Positions 28,328-36,908 of a stretch of 64,000 bases of DNA are shown here, piece by piece. Origin of the DNA: Pseudomonas sp. MM211. Its GTDB lineage: Bacteria; Pseudomonadota; Gammaproteobacteria; Pseudomonadales; Pseudomonadaceae. The position numbers and the translations under genes were made by a program. The notes beneath the pieces were generated by a model. The model was not told the origin of the DNA, did not search any database, and saw nothing but the letters and a program-made list of their open reading frames with translations. The stretch is taken from assembly GCF_020386635.1 (NCBI RefSeq), contig NZ_CP081942.1, positions 930,001 through 994,000 on the forward strand. Direction: 5' to 3'. Within the stretch, counting starts at the first letter, position 1, and each line of letters begins with the position of its first letter.

Positions 28328-28435
28328 GCAGAGCTTTCTTTTTGTAGGAGGGGCTTTAGCCGCGAGCTCTTTGCTCTTCAATAGAGCTCGCGGCTAAAGC
28401 CACTCCCACGAGATCGCGACCGGCCGCTTCTACCT
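28328..28435. repeat. BIME-like palindrome, copy 2 (GGGGCTTTAGCCGCGA family)
   Basis: Positions 28328-28369 are the exact reverse complement of 11046-11087 (42 nt). The opposite arm (GAGCTCGCGGCTAAAGCC) follows, then ACCGGCCGCTTCTACCTT (28418-28435), which matches the tail of copy 1 with one change. It occupies the gap between yhhQ and the NlpC/P60 gene. Confidence 0.85.
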
Positions 28436-28460
28436 TACAACAGTCGTTCCACCAGCTCCG

Positions 28461-29003
28461 TCAGCCGTTGCTGGCCAGCTGGGTTTCTTCCGGCATCACG
28501 CGGCGAGCCAGCTGGAAATGCTTTTTCCAGTAGCCGTCGCTGAGCTTGTCGATACGTACGTTGGTGCCGCGTCGTGGCGCGTGGATGAAGCGGTCGTTGC
28601 CCAGGTAGATGGCGACGTGATCGACGCTGCGCCCGCGGATGCGGAAGAACAGCAGGTCACCAGGCTCCAGATCGCCCTTGGCCACCTTAGGGCCATCGAC
28701 CCGGGACAGGGCGCGAGACGTACGTGGCAGTTCGAGGTCGTCGACCTTCTTGAACGCATAGTTGACCAGGCCGCTGCAGTCGAAACCACGCTCCAGGCTG
28801 GTACCGCCCCAGCGGTAGGGCGTGCCCAATGCAGTCATGGCTCGTTTGACCACGCTTTGCGCCGGCGTGTGCTCGACCTTGGCCGGCGGCACCACGCGGC
28901 TGCTGCCGTCCTGCAGATGAACACGAAAACTGGCGGAGGCATTACCAACAGCGGCGCAGCACAGGGCGCCACCGAGAAACAGAGAAAGGAAAAATTTATT
29001 CAA
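28461..29003 (-). CDS. NlpC/P60 (C40) cell-wall hydrolase
   Basis: About 180 residues with a signal peptide (NKFFLSLFLGG...GNASA) and a C-terminal NlpC/P60 domain. The catalytic cysteine is in RGFDCSGLVNYAF, the histidine in SVDHVAIYLG and the third residue in RFIHAPRRG. Such Spr-like enzymes cut murein peptide stems. The preferred start is TTG at 29003, behind AAGGTC and directly before the hydrophobic leader; a longer frame opens at 29114 but would bury the signal peptide. It stands alone. Confidence 0.85.
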   Translation of the reverse strand: MNKFFLSLFLGGALCCAAVGNASASFRVHLQDGSSRVVPPAKVEHTPAQSVVKRAMTALGTPYRWGGTSLERGFDCSGLVNYAFKKVDDLELPRTSRALSRVDGPKVAKGDLEPGDLLFFRIRGRSVDHVAIYLGNDRFIHAPRRGTNVRIDKLSDGYWKKHFQLARRVMPEETQLASNG

Positions 29004-29318
29004 CGTGATGACCTTGAAGATACCCAAGCCGCCGTGAATCCTTTCCTGAATCAGCCACTTGTAACATTGATGAAATAGAGAGGGGGCACTCCGCTCGTCC
29101 CGCAGGACGGACAAGTGAAATCGACAGCAAGTTCAATTTTTTCGCCAGCCCCTCGACCAGCGGTCATGCTGTTTAACAGTATGCATGGAGCCTGCTGTCC
29201 AACTGCTGAATGAATCCAGAGGATCGATACAGGCTTGCCGATTTTCAGCGCCAATTGGCTTGCACTGCCGTGCTGACGGCCCTAGGGTTACGGCTCCCCA
29301 TGCAAAAGGACGATGCCG
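29004..29318. other. 315-bp divergent intergenic region
   Basis: Space between the NlpC/P60 gene and the choline-binding-protein gene. It contains no open frame of note. A short palindrome, ACTGTTAAACAG on the minus strand (near 29168-29179), and an AT-rich patch at 29131-29145 are the only visible features; promoters for both genes must lie here but cannot be placed with confidence. Confidence 0.5.
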
Positions 29319-30245
29319 ATGAAGCCTCTGAAGACCGTGATCGCTGTCAGCCTGCTGGCCATGAGTGCCAGCTTCCACAGCCTGGCGGAAGACGCCAAAT
29401 GCGCCACTGTTAGCCTTGCCGACCCAGGCTGGAGCGACATCGCGGTCACCAACGGCATCGCCAGCCTGCTGCTCGACGGCCTCGGCTACAAACCGCAGAC
29501 CCGCACCTTGGCGGTGCCGATCATCTTCGCCGGTTTGCAGAAGGGGCAGGTCGATGTATTCCTCGGCAACTGGATGCCGGCCGGTCAGCACGACTACGAG
29601 CGCTACGTCACCAGCGGCCAGGTCGACAAGGTGGTGGAGAACCTCGGTGGCACCGAATACACCCTGGCCGTGCCGACCTATGCCTACGAAGAAGGCGTGC
29701 AGGACTTCAAGGATCTGAACAAATTCGCCGCGCGCTTCGGCAAGAAAATCTACGGCATCGGCTCCGGCTCACCGGCCAACGACTATATCCGCCAGATGAT
29801 CGCCAACAACGAATTCGACCTTGGCGACTGGGAGCTGGTCGAGTCCAGCGAGCAGGCCATGCTGGTGCAGGTCGGTCGGGCCGAGAAGCGCGGCCAGTTC
29901 GTGGTGTTCCTCGGCTGGACACCGCACCCGATGAACATCCAGTACGACATGCAGTACCTCAAGGGCGGCGAGAAATTCTTCGGCAGCACCGGCTCGGTCA
30001 ACACCCTGGCGCGCAAGGGCTACGTGGCCGAATGCCCGAATGTCGGCAAACTGCTGACCAACCTGAAGTTCACCCAGGAGATGGAGAACACCATCATGGA
30101 TCAGGTGCTGAACGGCAAGGTCGCCAATGCCACGGCCATCAAGACCTGGATCAAGGCCAACCCCGAGGTGCTCGATGGCTGGCTCGACGGCGTGACCACC
30201 CGAGACGGCGGGGACGCACTGCAAGCGGTAAAAGCCAAGCTGTAA
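29319..30245 (+). CDS. Choline/betaine ABC transporter substrate-binding protein (ChoX/CbcX/BetX-like)
   Basis: A periplasmic binding protein of about 308 residues with signal peptide (TVIAVSLLAMSASFHSLA) and the type II fold of OpuAC-like quaternary-amine binders. VSLADPGWSDIAVTNGIAS, VFLGNWMPAGQ and VFLGWTPHPMN place the tryptophans that form the choline cage. ATG at 29319 has AAAAGGA at good spacing; ATG at 29313 is too close. There are no permease or ATPase genes beside it, so it probably serves a shared transporter, as the orphan binding proteins CaiX and BetX do in P. aeruginosa. Confidence 0.88.
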   Translation: MKPLKTVIAVSLLAMSASFHSLAEDAKCATVSLADPGWSDIAVTNGIASLLLDGLGYKPQTRTLAVPIIFAGLQKGQVDVFLGNWMPAGQHDYERYVTSGQVDKVVENLGGTEYTLAVPTYAYEEGVQDFKDLNKFAARFGKKIYGIGSGSPANDYIRQMIANNEFDLGDWELVESSEQAMLVQVGRAEKRGQFVVFLGWTPHPMNIQYDMQYLKGGEKFFGSTGSVNTLARKGYVAECPNVGKLLTNLKFTQEMENTIMDQVLNGKVANATAIKTWIKANPEVLDGWLDGVTTRDGGDALQAVKAKL

Positions 30246-30252
30246 TTGCGCC

Positions 30253-30732
30253 TCACTCGTCGCCAAGCTCGGAAGGCGCGCCAGCGTTGTCCTGCTTGAT
30301 GGTCTTGGTGACGATGTAGGTGAAATAGCGCTCGATACCGAGGTCTTCCAGCAATAGCTGATCGACGAAACGCTGATAGTGATCGATGTCGCGGGCACGG
30401 ATCATGGCGATGTAGTCGACGCCGCCACCCGTGGCGTAGCAGAAGGCGACTTCCGGCGCCTCACCCAGGCGCTGCTCGAAACGCCGCATGTCCTGGGCGG
30501 TGTGGCGGGCGAGGGTGATTTCCACCAGCACCTGCTGGGTCTTGAACAGCGCGGCCCAGTCGATCTGCGCGCGATAGCCTTTGACCAGCCCGGCCGCCTC
30601 CAGCTTGCGCACACGCTCCCAGGCCGGGGTCACCGAAAGGTTTATCGCCTCGGCAAGCGCTGACTTGGTGATCCGCCCATCCTCGGAAAGGATGCGCAGG
30701 ATTTTCAGGTCGTAGCGATCGAGCTTGTGCAT
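30253..30732 (-). CDS. doeX: Lrp/AsnC-family regulator of the ectoine cluster (AsnC/DoeX)
   Basis: A 159-residue feast/famine regulator. The N-terminal helix-turn-helix is at about residues 5-60 (LDRYDLKILRILSEDGRITKSALA in part; LSVTPAWERVRKLEAAGLV) and the C-terminal RAM ligand/oligomer domain follows. It ends 8 bp from the choX-like gene, and its start codon lies 2 bp after the end of the deacetylase gene on the same strand. The position behind eutE matches asnC of marine ectoine clusters and doeX of Halomonas. Likely regulator of the catabolic genes; direction of control unknown. Confidence 0.85.
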   Translation of the reverse strand: MHKLDRYDLKILRILSEDGRITKSALAEAINLSVTPAWERVRKLEAAGLVKGYRAQIDWAALFKTQQVLVEITLARHTAQDMRRFEQRLGEAPEVAFCYATGGGVDYIAMIRARDIDHYQRFVDQLLLEDLGIERYFTYIVTKTIKQDNAGAPSELGDE

Positions 30733-30733
30733 A

Positions 30734-31735
30734 TCAGCCGACCACGTCAGCGATTACGGCAAGGGTGTCGCCGCCTTTCACCAGTCCCGGGAAATGCCGG
30801 GCTGCGAGCAGGCCGCTGCGCTTGGCGCGGTACTCGATGGCCGCTGCGCCGGTACGTCGGGCGCTATGTACCCGGGCAATCACCTGGCCTTTTTCCACAG
30901 CGTCGCCAAGGTCGCGGCACATCTCCAGCAGGCCATCATCTTCGCTGGCGACGAAGCAATCGCTGTCGGGCATATCGAGCATCACGGACTCGTGTGCCTC
31001 GATTTCTCCGGCCAGCAGGCCGAAATGGATCAGCAGGTTGCGCACGCCACGCTCGGCAATGGCCAGGCTCCTGGCCGTACTGCTGCCACCGCCGCCCAGC
31101 TCGGTGGTGACGAAAATCTTGCCCTGTTCCTCGGCGGCGGTGTCGTACATGCCCACCGCATCGAGCTCCAGCATGCGCATGCAGTAGGGCGCGGCGAAGG
31201 CGCGCATGCCAGCCTCGCAGGAGGCATCCTGGGTCTTGTCGGCCAGCACGTGGCAGGCAGCGAAAGGCAGGAAGTCCAGCGTCCTGCCGCCGGAATGGAT
31301 GTCTAGCACCACATCGGCCATGGGTAGCAGGGTGCGCTGAAAGTAGTCGGCGATCTTCTGCGTCACGGTGCCATCGGGCTTGCCGGGAAAGCTGCGGTTC
31401 AGATTGCCCTTGTCGATTGGCGAGGTGCGGGTACCGGCGTGCACGGCTGGCGTATTCATGAACGGCACAATGATGATCCGCCCGCTGACATCCTCGGCGC
31501 GCAGGGTCTGCGCCAGCTTGCTCAGGGCCAGCGGGCCTTCGTATTCGTCGCCGTGATTGCCGCCGGAGAACAGTGCCGTAGGGCCGCTGCCATTTTTCAC
31601 CACGGTAAGCGGAATCATCACCGCCCCCCAGGCAGAGTCATCACGGGAGTAGGGCAGCTTGAGGAAGCCATGCTGCACGCCGTCACGGTCGAAGTCGACG
31701 GTGGGGCTGATGGGGTTGTCGCGGAGTTGGGTCAT
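30734..31735 (-). CDS. doeB: N-alpha-acetyl-L-2,4-diaminobutyrate deacetylase DoeB (EutE)
   Basis: A zinc-dependent deacetylase of the succinylglutamate desuccinylase/aspartoacylase family, about 333 residues. Zinc ligands are visible in GGNHGDEYEG (His, Glu) and DIHSGGR (His). In ectoine catabolism it releases acetate from N-alpha-acetyl-diaminobutyrate made by DoeA, giving 2,4-diaminobutyrate. ATG at 31735 has TGGA nine bases upstream; ATG at 31744 is an alternative. It lies between doeA and the AsnC gene; a REP palindrome separates it from doeA. Confidence 0.9.
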   Translation of the reverse strand: MTQLRDNPISPTVDFDRDGVQHGFLKLPYSRDDSAWGAVMIPLTVVKNGSGPTALFSGGNHGDEYEGPLALSKLAQTLRAEDVSGRIIIVPFMNTPAVHAGTRTSPIDKGNLNRSFPGKPDGTVTQKIADYFQRTLLPMADVVLDIHSGGRTLDFLPFAACHVLADKTQDASCEAGMRAFAAPYCMRMLELDAVGMYDTAAEEQGKIFVTTELGGGGSSTARSLAIAERGVRNLLIHFGLLAGEIEAHESVMLDMPDSDCFVASEDDGLLEMCRDLGDAVEKGQVIARVHSARRTGAAAIEYRAKRSGLLAARHFPGLVKGGDTLAVIADVVG

Positions 31736-31805
31736 GAATGGCATCCAACATCGGGGTAAAAGGTTTGTGGAAAGGCTTCGCGGCGCCCCGCCGAGGAACG
31801 CCCCG

Positions 31806-31865
31806 CAGGAGCCGGCTTGCCGGCGATCTACTTTACGAAAGCATCGCCGGCAAGCCGGCTCCTAC
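31806..31865. repeat. REP palindrome between doeA and doeB
   Basis: 31808-31828 and 31842-31862 are perfectly complementary over 21 bp (GGAGCCGGCTTGCCGGCGAT type), with a 13-base loop. Same class as 3219-3306. It sits inside the catabolic operon. Confidence 0.85.
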
Positions 31866-31884
31866 CAGATAGAGGTATAGCCAG

Positions 31885-33075
31885 TCAGTCCTTCACGAAC
31901 AGCTTGCGCGGCACGTCGCAGAAGGTTTCCACGCCGCGGTCGGTGATCAGGATCGATTCGGTGATCTCCAGCCCCCAGTCGTCCAGCCACAGGCCCGGCA
32001 TGAAGTGGAAGGTCATCCCTGGCTGCAGCACGCTCTCGTCACTCGGCCGCAGGCTCATGGTGCGCTCGCCCCAGTCCGGTGGATAACTGATACCAATGGG
32101 GTAGCCGCAGCGGCTGTCCTTGTGGATGCCGAACTTCTCCAGCACCTTGAAAAACGCGCGGGCGATATCGCCGGTGGTGTTGCCCGGTTTGGCGGCCTCC
32201 AGGCCAGCCGCGATGCCTTCGACCACGGCCTTCTCGCCCTCGAGAAAATACTGGGGCGGCTTGCCCAGGTAAACGGTGCGCGACAGCGGGCAGTGATAGC
32301 GTTTGTAGCAACCGGCAATCTCGAAAAAGGTGCCGGCACCGCTGACCATCGGCGAGTCATCCCAGGTCAGGTGCGGGGCGCTGGCATCCGCGCCGGTGGG
32401 CAGCAGCGGCACGATGGCCGGGTAATCGCCGCCGTGCCCGTCGGCACCGAGGATGCCCGTGCGGTAGATTTCAGCGACCAACTCGTTCTTGCGCAAGCCC
32501 GGCTCGATCTTCTCGAAGATGGCGGCGTGCATCTTCTCGACGATCTTCGCCGCGATGCGCATGTAGCCGATTTCGGTGGACGACTTGATCGCCCGCTGCC
32601 AGTTGACCAGCGCGGTGGCGTCGATGAAACGCGCATTGCCCAGGTTGCGCTGCAGCGACCCATAGGCCGCAGCGCTGAAGTAGTAGTTGTCCAGTTCGAC
32701 ACCGATGCTGAGCCTGTCCCAGCCACGGGCAGCGATCACGTCCCTGGACAGATAATCCATCGGGTGCCGCTCGGTGGACTGCACGTAGTGATCGGGGTAA
32801 CCGATGATGTTCGCCTGCTCCATGAACACCGTGCGCTTGGCGCCATTGGCATCCTGGCCACGGCCAAACCACACAGGCTCGCCATCCAGCGCCAGCAACA
32901 CGCACTGGTGTACGTAGAACGACCAGCCGTCATAACCGGTCAGCCAGGCCATATTGGATGGATCGGTGACGATCAGCAGCTCGATGCCTTTGGCCTGCAT
33001 GGCACTGCGCGTCTTGGCGATACGCTGGGCGTACTCTTCCCGGCTGAAGGGAAGGTTGACGATGATTTCGGACAT
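31885..33075 (-). CDS. doeA: Ectoine hydrolase DoeA (EutD)
   Basis: A 396-residue member of the M24 'pita-bread' family with a creatinase-like N-terminal domain (about 1-160) and a C-terminal catalytic domain. It opens the ectoine ring to N-alpha-acetyl-2,4-diaminobutyrate. Typical blocks include NMAWLTGYDGWSFYVHQ, WFGRGQDANGAKRTV, GHGGDYPAIVPLLP and MTFHFMPGLWLDDWGLEITES. M24 relatives include Xaa-Pro peptidases, but the full cluster around it and these blocks support DoeA. It lies 28 bp after eutC on the same strand. Confidence 0.92.
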   Translation of the reverse strand: MSEIIVNLPFSREEYAQRIAKTRSAMQAKGIELLIVTDPSNMAWLTGYDGWSFYVHQCVLLALDGEPVWFGRGQDANGAKRTVFMEQANIIGYPDHYVQSTERHPMDYLSRDVIAARGWDRLSIGVELDNYYFSAAAYGSLQRNLGNARFIDATALVNWQRAIKSSTEIGYMRIAAKIVEKMHAAIFEKIEPGLRKNELVAEIYRTGILGADGHGGDYPAIVPLLPTGADASAPHLTWDDSPMVSGAGTFFEIAGCYKRYHCPLSRTVYLGKPPQYFLEGEKAVVEGIAAGLEAAKPGNTTGDIARAFFKVLEKFGIHKDSRCGYPIGISYPPDWGERTMSLRPSDESVLQPGMTFHFMPGLWLDDWGLEITESILITDRGVETFCDVPRKLFVKD

Positions 33076-33103
33076 TGCGGTTGCCCTCCAGGATGAAACG
33101 GAT

Positions 33104-34081
33104 TCAGGAATCGAAGGTGAAGCCCTTGCCAGCTGCGGTCGCCCGCTCGTAGGCGAGGTTGGCGATGGCAGTGTCCTGGGCGCCGGTGCCGGTGAGGTCG
33201 CACAGGGTGATCTGCTCGTTACTCAAGCGGCCGGGCCGTTGCCCGGCGATGACCTGGCCCAGCTCGGCGAATGTCTGTTGCGGGCCAAGCAGGCCGGCTT
33301 CGATGGCGTGATGCAGCTCGCCCAGGACTCGGGTCTGGGAAAGACGGTCGGCCACGTAAACGTCGACCTGCGCCAGCACGGCAGGCGCGATCTCGTTCTT
33401 GTGTTCGGCATCCGAGCCCATGGCGGTGATATGCAGGCCAGGGCGCAGGTGTTCGGGCAGGATCAGCGGTTCGCGGCTCGGCGTGGTGGTGATGGCGATA
33501 TCGGCGCCATCCAGCGCAGCCGCCATACTGTCGAACGCTCGGGCATCGTCCAGCTCGGCGGCCATGGCAGCAGCCTTGCTCGCGTCGCGAGCCCAGATGC
33601 GTACTTCGCGTACATCCCGCACCAGGCGCAGCGCCTGCAATTGCAGGCGGGCCTGCTCACCGGCGCCGAGAATGGCAACCACGCGGGCATCCTCGCGGGC
33701 CAGCCATTTGGCGGCCACGGCGCCAGCCGCAGCGGTGCGTACCGCAGTGAGGTAGCCGTTATCGAGCAGCAGGGCATCGGCCAGGCCGGTGTGCGCCGAG
33801 AACAACATCATCAAACCATTGAGGCTGGGCAGGCCGAGCCTGGGATTGTCGAAGAAACCCGGACTGACCTTGATGGCGAAGCGCGGTACGCCGGGCAGGT
33901 AGGCGGTCTTCACGTCCACTTCGCCGTTGTGCTCGGGGATGTCCAACCGCAGGATCGGCGGCATCGCCACCTCGGCCGTGGCCAGCAGGCGAAAGGCGTT
34001 TTCCACCACTGCCAGGCTGTCGGCATCGAGGCCGACGCAGTCGCGCAGGTCGGTCTGGTTGAGAATCAGAGTCTTGGCCAT
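33104..34081 (-). CDS. eutC: EutC, ornithine-cyclodeaminase-family protein of hydroxyectoine use
   Basis: A 325-residue ornithine cyclodeaminase/mu-crystallin family protein with the NAD-binding motif VAILGAGEQARLQLQAL near residue 135 and the substrate-side segment RFAIKVSPGFF. In Ruegeria and related clusters EutC is thought to act with EutB to turn hydroxyectoine into ectoine. It follows eutB after 9 bp and precedes doeA after 28 bp. The name rests on context as well as family. Confidence 0.85.
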   Translation of the reverse strand: MAKTLILNQTDLRDCVGLDADSLAVVENAFRLLATAEVAMPPILRLDIPEHNGEVDVKTAYLPGVPRFAIKVSPGFFDNPRLGLPSLNGLMMLFSAHTGLADALLLDNGYLTAVRTAAAGAVAAKWLAREDARVVAILGAGEQARLQLQALRLVRDVREVRIWARDASKAAAMAAELDDARAFDSMAAALDGADIAITTTPSREPLILPEHLRPGLHITAMGSDAEHKNEIAPAVLAQVDVYVADRLSQTRVLGELHHAIEAGLLGPQQTFAELGQVIAGQRPGRLSNEQITLCDLTGTGAQDTAIANLAYERATAAGKGFTFDS

Positions 34082-34090
34082 GGGGCTTCC

Positions 34091-35061
34091 TCAGGCGTGC
34101 GCGCCATTGAGCACGCGCAGGTGCTGGTCGATATCGATGTTGCGACCGCTGACCACCACGACCACCGACCACGAGGCTCGATCAGGCCTTCGAGCAGCGC
34201 GGCGATGCCCACCGCAGCGGCACCTTCCACCACCTGCCGTTCCTCGCGGTAGGCGTGGCGGATGCCCCGGGCGATGGCCGCTTCGTCGAGCAGATGCAGC
34301 TGATCGCACAGCTCGCGGGTCAGGCCAAAGGTGTAGCGGTTATCCAGGCCGATACCGCCACCGAGGGAATCCGCCAGGGTCGCCAGCTCTTCCACCTCCA
34401 TCGGCTGACCGGCCTGCAGGCTGGCGTGCATCGCCGCGCCCAGGCGCATGCTGATGCCGTGGGTGCGGATGGCTGGACTAGTGGCCTTGATCGCCAGCGC
34501 CACGCCGGCGAACAGACCGCCGCCGGAGAGCGGAACCAGTACGTCGCAAACGTCCGGGCACTGTTCGAGGATTTCCAGACCGAGGCTGCCCTGACCGGCG
34601 ATCACATGGGGGTGGTCGAACGGCGGAATGAACGTGGCGCCCTGGTCGCGGGCGATGCGCAGTGCTTCGAGCTGGGCATCATCCTGGCTGCGCCCGCTGA
34701 TCACCACCTCGGCCCCCAACTCGCGGATGGCGAGAACCTTGTTCGCCGGCACCAGTTCGGACAGGCACACAGTGGCCTTCACGCCAAGTTGCGACGCCGC
34801 GAATGCCAACGCTCTGCCATGGTTGCCGGTGGATGCGGTGACCACGCCCAGACGCTGCTGCTCGGCACTCAACTGCGCCACGGCATTGCTGGCCCCGCGC
34901 AGCTTGAAACTGCCGGTGGCCTGCTGCGACTCCAGCTTCAGCCACACCGGCACACCGAGCAGGCGGGTCAGTGAGGGCGAGGCTTCCAGCGGCGTCTGCC
35001 GAACCAGGCCGGCGATACGCTGGCGTGCCTGGAGCAGGTCGTCTAGGTGGATCGAAGGCAT
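34091..35061 (-). pseudogene. eutB: EutB, threonine-dehydratase-like enzyme, frameshifted near its C terminus
   Basis: A fold-type II PLP enzyme of about 323 residues assigned to hydroxyectoine dehydration. The PLP lysine is in GSFKLRGA, the phosphate loop is PLSGGGLFAGV, and TASTGNHGRALA is intact. Near 34165-34180 the reading frame breaks. It runs on as GRWSWWSAV and would end at 34066, inside eutC, while the expected ending VVVVVSGRNIDIDQHL continues in another frame to a stop at 34091-34093, 9 bp before eutC. One missing C in GGTCGG (for GGTCCGG) explains it. Only the last 20-25 residues are altered, so partial function is possible. Start ATG at 35061 has GGGGA upstream. A sequencing error cannot be excluded. 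Confidence 0.8.
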
Positions 35062-35121
35062 GGCGCGCATTCCCCGCTTGGTGTTTGCGACCGAGTGTAC
35101 GAGCGGAGAAATGCACCACCG

Positions 35122-35137
35122 AATGTACTAGGACGAT
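35122..35137 (+). promoter_or_regulatory. Candidate EnuR operator upstream of eutB
   Basis: AATGTACTAGGACGAT is a quasi-palindrome centred on CTAG, 61 bp upstream of the eutB start codon. It matches 13 of 16 positions with the reverse strand of 36719-36734, upstream of enuR. Two such sites in the two promoter regions of one regulon suggest the binding site of the MocR-type regulator encoded between them. Confidence 0.6.
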
Positions 35138-35260
35138 ATTTTTTCATACCGCCGCATTCGACTTTTCCACAGGGCTGCCATGCTGCTGACGAGCACGCCA
35201 GCAGGCCCTGGCAAGGCGCCAGTTCATCAGAAAACCGGCCCACGCAAGGGCGCTATCGGG

Positions 35261-36658
35261 CTAGAAATCGTGAATCTTCGGGTACTGCTCGAAGACTTCG
35301 CGGATGGTTTTCAGGCCCTTTTGCATCTGCGCCTCGCTGCATTCGGCGCCCACGCACAGGCGCACCGCACGGGGCCGTGGCATGCCGGGCGGCACGAAAG
35401 GATCGGGCAGCGTCAGAGCCACATGCTTACGGCGCAGCTCGCGCAGCAGGCTGTCCGGCTCCCAGTGCTCTGGCACCGCAAGCCAGGCATTCAGTGAATA
35501 GGCATGGTTGCGCAGCAGGTACTCGCCCAGCTCGGCCTCGACCAGCGACTGTCGATTGGCCAACAGTTGGCGCTGCATCTGCACCATCTCTTCGGCATGC
35601 CCGCCATTGATCCAGCGAGCAGCGATCTCGCCAAGCAGCGGCGTGGCCATCCAGCTGTTGACCCGCAGGATGCTCTCGGTGCGCAGCGCCAAGCGCTTGG
35701 GCATCGCCAGGTAACCGATACGCAAGCCGGCCAGCACCGACTTGGTCATGCTGGTGCAGTAGAACGACAACTCGGGCAGGTAATGGCTGATCGGCCGCGC
35801 TCGCTGCTGACCGGCTAGCAACGGGCCGTAGACGTCGTCCTCGATCACGTACACACCATAGCGACGCGCGATCTCGGCGATCTCCCGACGGCGTGCATCG
35901 GGCATCAGGCAACTGGTGGGGTTGTTCAGGTTCGGCGTACACACCAGGGCAGTGATGCGCTCGTTGCCACACATATCTTCGAAGTGCTCGGGATCGATGC
36001 CATGCTCATCCATCTCCAGGCCTTTGAGGGTAAAACCGAGCACCTGGGACGAGCCGATCACGCCGTGATCGGACAGCCCTTCGCAAAGCACCACATCGTC
36101 CGGTCCGGCCAGCGAGGCCAGGGCCAGGAAGATGCCGTGGGCCGCGCCGTTGGTGAGCAGCAGGTCGTCACGGGTGACGTCCAGGCCGAGCCGGGACAAC
36201 CAGCGCACCCCGGCGTCACGGTGGCTCTCGAAGCCGGCGATGGGGCGGAAGGCGCGAATCCATGGCTGATCCGATTCGGTCGCCAGCTCGCCGCACGTGG
36301 CCTGCCACAGGCGATCATGCTCCGCGGTGTGGACGATACGGGCGATGGAAAAATCCAGCAGCGCCTGTTCGCTGTGATCGAGCATCGAGGTGGCCACCCG
36401 CTCGCTGGTGCGCCGCGACACGAAGCTGCCACGGCCTACCTCGCAACGCACCCGACCCTGGCGTTCGAGTTCCTTGTAAGCGTTGGTTACCGTCTGCACG
36501 CTGATGCCCAACGCCTCGGAAACCTGCCGCTGCGGCGGCAGACGCTGGCCGTCGGTGAGGTTGCCCTGTTCGATATCGGCGGTGATCGCCTGCACCAGCG
36601 TCTTGTACTTGGACTCACCCTGGCGTGCGCTGCCCAGTGCCTGCTTCCAGTTGTGCAT
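35261..36658 (-). CDS. enuR: MocR-type GntR regulator EnuR of ectoine/hydroxyectoine catabolism
   Basis: A 465-residue MocR/GabR-type regulator. The GntR winged helix is at residues 15-80 (LTDGQRLPPQRQVSEALGIS in part, VTNAYKELERQGRV), followed by a class I aminotransferase-like domain with the PLP lysine at about residue 306 (TSMTKSVLAGLRIGY) and NNPTSCLMPDARR. EnuR in Ruegeria represses ectoine genes and is released by catabolic intermediates such as diaminobutyrate bound to PLP. The gene lies between eutB and the divergent ehu importer, exactly where EnuR is expected. Confidence 0.88.
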   Translation of the reverse strand: MHNWKQALGSARQGESKYKTLVQAITADIEQGNLTDGQRLPPQRQVSEALGISVQTVTNAYKELERQGRVRCEVGRGSFVSRRTSERVATSMLDHSEQALLDFSIARIVHTAEHDRLWQATCGELATESDQPWIRAFRPIAGFESHRDAGVRWLSRLGLDVTRDDLLLTNGAAHGIFLALASLAGPDDVVLCEGLSDHGVIGSSQVLGFTLKGLEMDEHGIDPEHFEDMCGNERITALVCTPNLNNPTSCLMPDARRREIAEIARRYGVYVIEDDVYGPLLAGQQRARPISHYLPELSFYCTSMTKSVLAGLRIGYLAMPKRLALRTESILRVNSWMATPLLGEIAARWINGGHAEEMVQMQRQLLANRQSLVEAELGEYLLRNHAYSLNAWLAVPEHWEPDSLLRELRRKHVALTLPDPFVPPGMPRPRAVRLCVGAECSEAQMQKGLKTIREVFEQYPKIHDF

Positions 36659-36718
36659 ACTGCTCCCGCGGGTTGGAGGCTGTTGGGTACAGCATCCCGC
36701 CTGTCAGCCTGGGATTCA

Positions 36719-36734
36719 ATTGTCCTAGTGCAAT
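36719..36734 (-). promoter_or_regulatory. Candidate EnuR operator between enuR and ehuB
   Basis: The plus-strand sequence ATTGTCCTAGTGCAAT is an inverted repeat (ATTG/CAAT arms, CTAG centre), 61 bp upstream of the enuR start. Its reverse complement matches the site before eutB at 13 of 16 positions. It could serve enuR autoregulation and ehuB control from the shared 250-bp divergent region, in which I see no other structure. Confidence 0.6.
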
Positions 36735-36908
36735 GCCACAGGCAAAAAGCCTTTTGTATGCTCGGGCTCAAGGGTGGAACCGGCGCTCGACGCGCCCAGA
36801 AAAATAGCGAATCCACCCGGGCCGCACGCGGCCAGATGCTCTTGAAAACCTGCCTCCTAACATAGCGCTCCGCTCCATCGAGCGGACTACAAGAAACAGG
36901 AGAATCAC

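Noticed and set aside
29168..29179. LexA-like palindrome CTGTTTAACAG upstream of the choline-binding-protein gene
   Set aside because: The spacing between CTG and CAG is 5 bases, not the 10 of a Pseudomonas SOS box, and no damage-response gene is next to it.
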